From NCBI GenBank assembly GCA_943359455.1, contig CALRHL010000007.1, forward strand, positions 1 through 42,641: 42,641 bases of DNA, written 5' to 3'. Below the pieces are notes generated by a model. The model saw nothing but the letters and a program-made list of their open reading frames with translations, made no database searches and was not told the DNA's origin. Position numbers and translations under genes: made by a program. The stretch's first letter is position 1. Each line of letters starts with the position of its first letter. Source of the DNA: Candidatus Uhrbacteria bacterium RIFOXYB12_FULL_58_10 (GTDB taxonomy: Bacteria; Patescibacteriota; Patescibacteriia; UBA9934; GWF2-40-263). Of this stretch, positions 37,917-42,641 are shown one piece after another.

Positions 37917-37991
37917 TGGTGCCTAGGGTCAGAATTGAACTGACGACACGTGGATTTTCAGTCCACTGCTCTACCACTGAGCTACCCAGGC
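37917..37991 (-). tRNA. tRNA-Phe (GAA) with encoded CCA
   Basis: Reverse strand gcctgggtagctcagtggtagagcagtggactgaaaatccacgtgtc...cctaggcacca. Confidence 0.92.
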
Positions 37992-38003
37992 TGATGTTGA
38001 CTG

Positions 38004-38201
38004 AACAGAGCCCCACTTCGCTTTGCTCAAGCTTCGTTAGGGGCATCCCACTTCGCCTGTTCTGTGGGATACATCCCCAACGTAGCTCGAAGAGCGAAGG
38101 ATAGAAACAGAGCCCCACTTCGCTTTGCTCAAGCTTCGTTAGGGGCATCCCACTTCGCCTGTTCTGTGGGATACATCCCCAACGTAGCTCGAAGAGCGAA
38201 G
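38004..38201. repeat. Two tandem ~96-bp direct repeats, each an imperfect inverted repeat, between two tRNAs
   Basis: aacagagccccacttcgctttgctcaagcttcgttaggggcatccc...gaagagcgaag at 38004-38099 and 38106-38201. Confidence 0.85.
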
Positions 38202-38206
38202 TGGGA

Positions 38207-38283
38207 TGGTGGGCGTGCCAAGAGTCGAACTTGGGACCTCGACATTATCAGTGTCGCGCTCTAACCATCTGAGCTACACGCCC
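38207..38283 (-). tRNA. tRNA-Ile (GAT) with encoded CCA
   Basis: Reverse strand gggcgtgtagctcagatggttagagcgcgacactgataatgtcgaggtc...cacgcccacca. Confidence 0.93.
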
Positions 38284-38390
38284 GTAATTTGTGTCGTTAT
38301 TCTAATGAAATCACGAGGAATGGTCAAGGTGGCGTGATTGTGATAATTATAGCGTGAATCTCGGCATTTTAACATATCCACAGACGTTTT

Positions 38391-40787
38391 ATGAGGATCT
38401 TAAAATTTGGCGGAAGTTCGGTTGGAAGCGCGGAACGCATTTTGAATGTTTGCAACATCGTTGAAACGGCTGCGACATCACGAAGACCTGTTGTTGTTGT
38501 TTGCTCGGCTGTTTCTGGAGTAACCGATAACCTCATCGCCATGGCGAAAGCAGCAGCAAGCGGAGATTCTACCTATCTCGCTTCTTTGCAAAATGTAAAA
38601 ACACGTCACGAAGAAATCGCGCATACGCTCCTTGGAGCACACCTCGCTATATAAACCGAACTACATACACGGTTTGGAGAGCTTGGTGATATTTTGCGTG
38701 GCATATTTCTCATCCGTGAATGCACCCCTCGTACACTCGACCTCATCGCAAGTTTCGGTGAACGTCTGTCTTGCCTCCTCGTTGCTGCCACCCTCACCAA
38801 ACAAGGACAACATGCGGAATTCATCGACGCACGAGACATCATAAAAACCGACACACGTTTCGGTTTCGCACGCGTAGACTTCCCTCTCTCAAACAAACTC
38901 ATCGTCGATCGATTGTCATTCCGGCTCTTAGAGCCGGAATGGGGTTCGGAACAAGCACGGACTGTTCCGATTGCGGTCGTAACTGGGTTTATTGGGTCAA
39001 CGGCATCTGGAGAAACGACGACACTTGGACGTGGAGGATCAGATTATACAGCTTCCATTCTTGGAGCAGCGCTTCAAGCAGACGAAGTTGAAATTTGGAC
39101 TGATGTGAGCGGAGTCATGACGGCGGATCCACGCAAGGTCAAAACCGCATTCGTTCTTGAACGCATGAGTTACGAAGAAGCCATGGAGCTGTCACACTTT
39201 GGGGCAAAGGTTATACATCCCCCAACCATGGTTCCAGCAATGAATGCGCATATTCCTCTGCGAATAAAAAATACATTCGCGCCAAATGATCTAGGCACAC
39301 TCATCACGCACGAGACCAATGGGAAGTTTCCAATCAAGGGGATTTCTTCGATCGACTCCATTGTTTTGATCCGCGTAGAAGGTCCAGGAATGGTAGGGGT
39401 TCCTGGAATCGCTGGACGCGTATTTGGATCACTTGCGAAGGCCGATGTCAATGTGATTCTCATTACGCAAGCATCGTCCGAACACTCCATCTGTTTTGCC
39501 ATCAAACCTGAGGATGTCAAACAAGCACGCGAGGCTCTTGAAAAGGAGTTAGAACGAGAGGTTGAGAGTGGGCAAATCTCCCCCTTGATTATAGAACCAG
39601 ATCGTTCGATCGTCGCCGTTGTCGGAGAACACATGCGACAAACTCCAGGAATTTCTGCACAAGCATTCACCTCTCTTGGAAACGCTCACTTGAATGTCAT
39701 TGCCGTTGCACAAGGATCAAGCGAACGAAACATTTCGATTGTCGTTGATGCGAAAAATGTCACGCGTGCGCTCACGATTTTACATGCAGCCTTTTTTGAA
39801 ACAGAACGCATCTCTGTTTTTCTCATCGGAACAGGACTCGTTGGGTCAACGTTGCTTAAACAGATGTGCGATCAAACCCATAATCGATTCGTTGTGAAAG
39901 GAGTGATGAATTCACGTCAGATGATTTTTGATGCACAAGGATTGAACCCGGCGACCGCGCTCGATCAACTTTCTACAAATAGCGTTGCGGCAGATATCAT
40001 TGGATTTTTTGAATCAATCGAAACGATGCGTGTTGGTCGAACGGTTGTCATTGATTGTACAGCGTCAGAGGTCATTCCTACGTATTACAGAGAGCTCTTG
40101 CGTGGAGGAGTGAATGTTGTGACATCAAATAAAAAAGGATTGGCTGGACCACAAAGTTTGTTTGATGAAATCCGTGCCGCAGAATCTTCATCCGTTTGTT
40201 TGCATGAGACAACGGTTGGCGCGGGATTACCAACGATCAGAACCGTCCAAGACTTTGTACGAACAGGAGATCGTGTGATCCGAATCGAGGGAATTCTTTC
40301 TGGAACGATGAGTTACTTGTTTAACACCTTTCGTGCAGGAATGTTGTTTTCTGAACTTGTCGCGGATGCAAAAGCAAAAGGGTATACGGAGTCAAATCCA
40401 CGAGATGACTTATCAGGGATGGACGTCGCTCGTAAACTTGTGATCTTGGCACGCGAAATTGGATTAAAAATGGAACTGTCTGACGTTGTGGTAGAAGCGA
40501 TTTTGCCAGAAAATGGATTTACAGATGAATCACTGACTCAACGCCTGAGCATTGCTACGCGTGACGGAAAAGTACTTCGCTATATTGCAAAGCTCGAAGA
40601 AGGTCGAGCGTCTGTCTCTCTCCAATCGGTCGGACCAGATCATCCATGCTATTCCCTCTCTGGCGCAGATAACGTATTCTCATTTACAACAGAACGCTAT
40701 TCTCCCCATCCACTTGTAATCCGCGGACCAGGAGCAGGTGGGGAAGTCACGGCGGCAGGACTCCTTGCGGATTTATATCGAATTTAA
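38391..40787 (+). pseudogene. thrA: Aspartokinase-homoserine dehydrogenase fusion interrupted by one in-frame TAA (38652-38654)
   Basis: MRILKFGGSSVGSAERI...[45 protein letters not shown]...; both parts in the same frame; HSD domain VFLIGTGLVGSTL...SNKKGLAGP...EGILSGTMSYLFN. Confidence 0.85.
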
Positions 40788-40805
40788 TCTCAGAGCTCTT
40801 CTTAT

Positions 40806-41852
40806 ATGCATGTTGAAAAGAAAATCCCCGTCGGAATTCTTGGCGCGACCGGCTCCGTCGGACAAAAATTTGTTGAGCTTTTGCAAAACCATCCATGGTT
40901 TGAAATCACCGCTCTCGCGGCATCTGAACGATCTGCAGGAAAAAAATATCGCGAAGCGGCTGGGTGGTTTTCGGGAGTACCGCTCGATCCAAAAATTGCA
41001 GACATGATCGTCTCAGATTGCACCCCAACGCTTCCCTGTCGCATTGTATTTTCAGGACTCGACGCATCCGTCGCTGGTGAAATCGAAACAAATTTTGCAA
41101 CCGAAGGATATGTTGTCGTATCCAATTCAAAAAACCATCGCATGGACACCGACGTTCCTCTTCTCGTTCCAGATGTGAATCCTGAACAGCTTGATCTCGT
41201 CAAAACACAATCGTATGGCCCTTCGACAAGCTCAGGATCTACGACAGGAATGATCATTACAAATCCAAACTGCACAACCGTTGGTCTTGTGATGGCACTC
41301 AAACCTCTCGTCGATGCGTTCGGAATTGAGTCTGTGATGGTGACAACGATGCAAGCACTCTCAGGCGCTGGATATCCGGGCGTGTCGAGTCTTGATATCA
41401 TCGATAACGTCATTCCGTTCATCGGAGGCGAAGAGGCAAAAATGGAAACAGAACCTCAAAAAATTCTTGGGGTCCCACTCCGAATAAGTGCACATTGTAA
41501 TCGCGTTGCGGTCATCGACGGACATACCGAATGCGTGTCGATCAAGCTCTCAGAGACAGCAACCGCGGAACAAATCGTAAACGCCTGGCGCAGCTATCGC
41601 TCTGTCCCGCAGGAACTTGATCTTCCCATGGCACCATTGCAACCGATCCACTATTTTGACGAAGAACGCTACCCGCAGCCACGTCTCCACCGCATGCGCG
41701 ACAAAGGGATGGCGTGCTCGATCGGACGATTGCGTCCATGCAATCTGTTCGATTGGAAATTCGTCCTCATGTCTCACAACACGATCCGCGGTGCCGCAGG
41801 CGGAGCGATTCTGAACGCAGAGTTGATGGTGGCAAAAAATATGATTAACTAG
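40806..41852 (+). CDS. asd: Aspartate-semialdehyde dehydrogenase
   Basis: VGILGATGSVGQKFVELLQNHPWF, NPNCTTVGLVMALKPL, LSGAGYPGVSSLDIIDNVIPFI. Confidence 0.93.
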   Translation: MHVEKKIPVGILGATGSVGQKFVELLQNHPWFEITALAASERSAGKKYREAAGWFSGVPLDPKIADMIVSDCTPTLPCRIVFSGLDASVAGEIETNFATEGYVVVSNSKNHRMDTDVPLLVPDVNPEQLDLVKTQSYGPSTSSGSTTGMIITNPNCTTVGLVMALKPLVDAFGIESVMVTTMQALSGAGYPGVSSLDIIDNVIPFIGGEEAKMETEPQKILGVPLRISAHCNRVAVIDGHTECVSIKLSETATAEQIVNAWRSYRSVPQELDLPMAPLQPIHYFDEERYPQPRLHRMRDKGMACSIGRLRPCNLFDWKFVLMSHNTIRGAAGGAILNAELMVAKNMIN

Positions 41853-41894
41853 CTTCCAACTTTCAGATTTCGTCCTTCGAATTTCAAACTCTTT

Positions 41895-42416
41895 ATGCAT
41901 CTTTCCTTAATCGGCATGTCGAACGTTGGAAAAACATACTGGTCGAAAAAACTTGAACCGTTGGGGTTTACTCGTTTTGGTTGCGACGATGAAATCGAGA
42001 AAATTCTTGGGGTCGCTGATCTGTCAAAATGGATGAGATTTCCGGACACAGATGGATATCGTGATCGAGAAGGTGAATATCTAAATGCCGAAGAGCAGAC
42101 ATTACAAACTGTTCTTAATCAACTTCCAGATGGAGATGTTGTCATCGATACGACAGGGAGCGTCATTTATCTGAATCCTGATCTGTTAAACGAACTCAAA
42201 GCAAAAACAAAAATTGTTTATCTTCAAGCAAAGGAAGGCATGGTGGAGCTGATGATTCAAAAATTTTTTTCAAACCCAAAACCACTCGTATGGGGTGATC
42301 ACTTTCTTCCTCTGGACGGAGAGAATCGCGATGAAGCGCTCAGGCGATGTTACCCAGAATTGCTAAAATGGCGGCAGGAACAATACTCCCAACTCGCAGA
42401 TCTGACCATCCCGTAA
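41895..42416 (+). CDS. P-loop kinase, shikimate-kinase-like
   Basis: GMSNVGKTYWSKKL Walker A, FGCDDEIEKILG, YRDREGEYLNAEE. Confidence 0.65.
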   Translation: MHLSLIGMSNVGKTYWSKKLEPLGFTRFGCDDEIEKILGVADLSKWMRFPDTDGYRDREGEYLNAEEQTLQTVLNQLPDGDVVIDTTGSVIYLNPDLLNELKAKTKIVYLQAKEGMVELMIQKFFSNPKPLVWGDHFLPLDGENRDEALRRCYPELLKWRQEQYSQLADLTIP

Positions 42417-42420
42417 CCAC

Positions 42421-42501
42421 CCCCAACCCCTCCTTGAAAAGGAGGGGAGTCAAACAATAAAATCCGCTCCCCTCCTTTTCAAGGAGGGGCTAAGGGGTGG
42501 T
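42421..42501. repeat. Paired inverted cccctccttgaaaaggagggg elements
   Basis: accacccccaacccctccttgaaaaggagggg ... cccctccttttcaaggaggggctaaggggtggt. Confidence 0.85.
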
Positions 42502-42518
42502 TACTGATTCAGCAGCCT

Positions 42519-42641
42519 ATGCAATTTTACAGCACAAACAATCCATCTCACCATGCAACGCTCCGTGATGCCGTCCTCAACAGTCTTGCGCCAGACGGCG
42601 GTCTGTACATGCCGTGTGAAATTCCTCAAATCGAGTGGGAT
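42519..42641 (+). CDS. thrC: Threonine synthase, N-terminal part (truncated by window edge)
   Basis: MQFYSTNNPSHHATLRDAVLNSLAPDGGLYMPCEIPQIEWD. Confidence 0.85.
   Translation, partial: MQFYSTNNPSHHATLRDAVLNSLAPDGGLYMPCEIPQIEWD

Noticed and set aside
38004-38201. CRISPR array
   Set aside because: Only two long near-identical units with a 6-bp gap; no spacers and no cas genes.
38391-40787. Alternative genetic code with TAA as sense
   Set aside because: TAA and TGA end many other intact ORFs in the window, so genome-wide reassignment is unlikely; the site is treated as a local event.
42421-42501. Novel inverted repeat
   Set aside because: cccctccttgaaaaggagggg is a widely recurring bacterial repeat to my knowledge; listed as a repeat feature, not as novel.

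Overview
The window looks like a bacterial chromosome segment, probably Patescibacteria/CPR-like; this is an inference from gene content and from the many large orphan proteins. Recognisable genes: nusB (5' fragment), rpmF, a UbiB/ABC1-kinase-domain protein next to an M48-type metalloprotease, an APH/CotS-type kinase, gyrA, an MBL-fold hydrolase, rpsA, ftsH, a PilB/GspE ATPase, a TrmB-type regulator, a sigma-factor-like protein, a secreted protein, tRNA-Pro/Phe/Ile, and a threonine-branch cluster (lysC-thrA fusion with an in-frame TAA, asd, a P-loop kinase, start of thrC). The most unusual part is ~23.45-27.22 kb. It carries divergent 17-nt-spacer promoters, a short terminated RNA, two long hairpin-dense segments without convincing ORFs, and three copies of a double-hairpin leader (hairpin, exactly 1 nt, then CCTCCCTCC paired with the downstream GGAGGG(A)GG Shine-Dalgarno). 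The inner stems of the three copies differ in sequence but keep pairing. Other items of note: very short SD-led ORFs, REP-like palindromes read in frame inside three protein genes, and a GC-rich orphan gene family. All structures and identities come from reading the sequence by eye; no search or folding was run.
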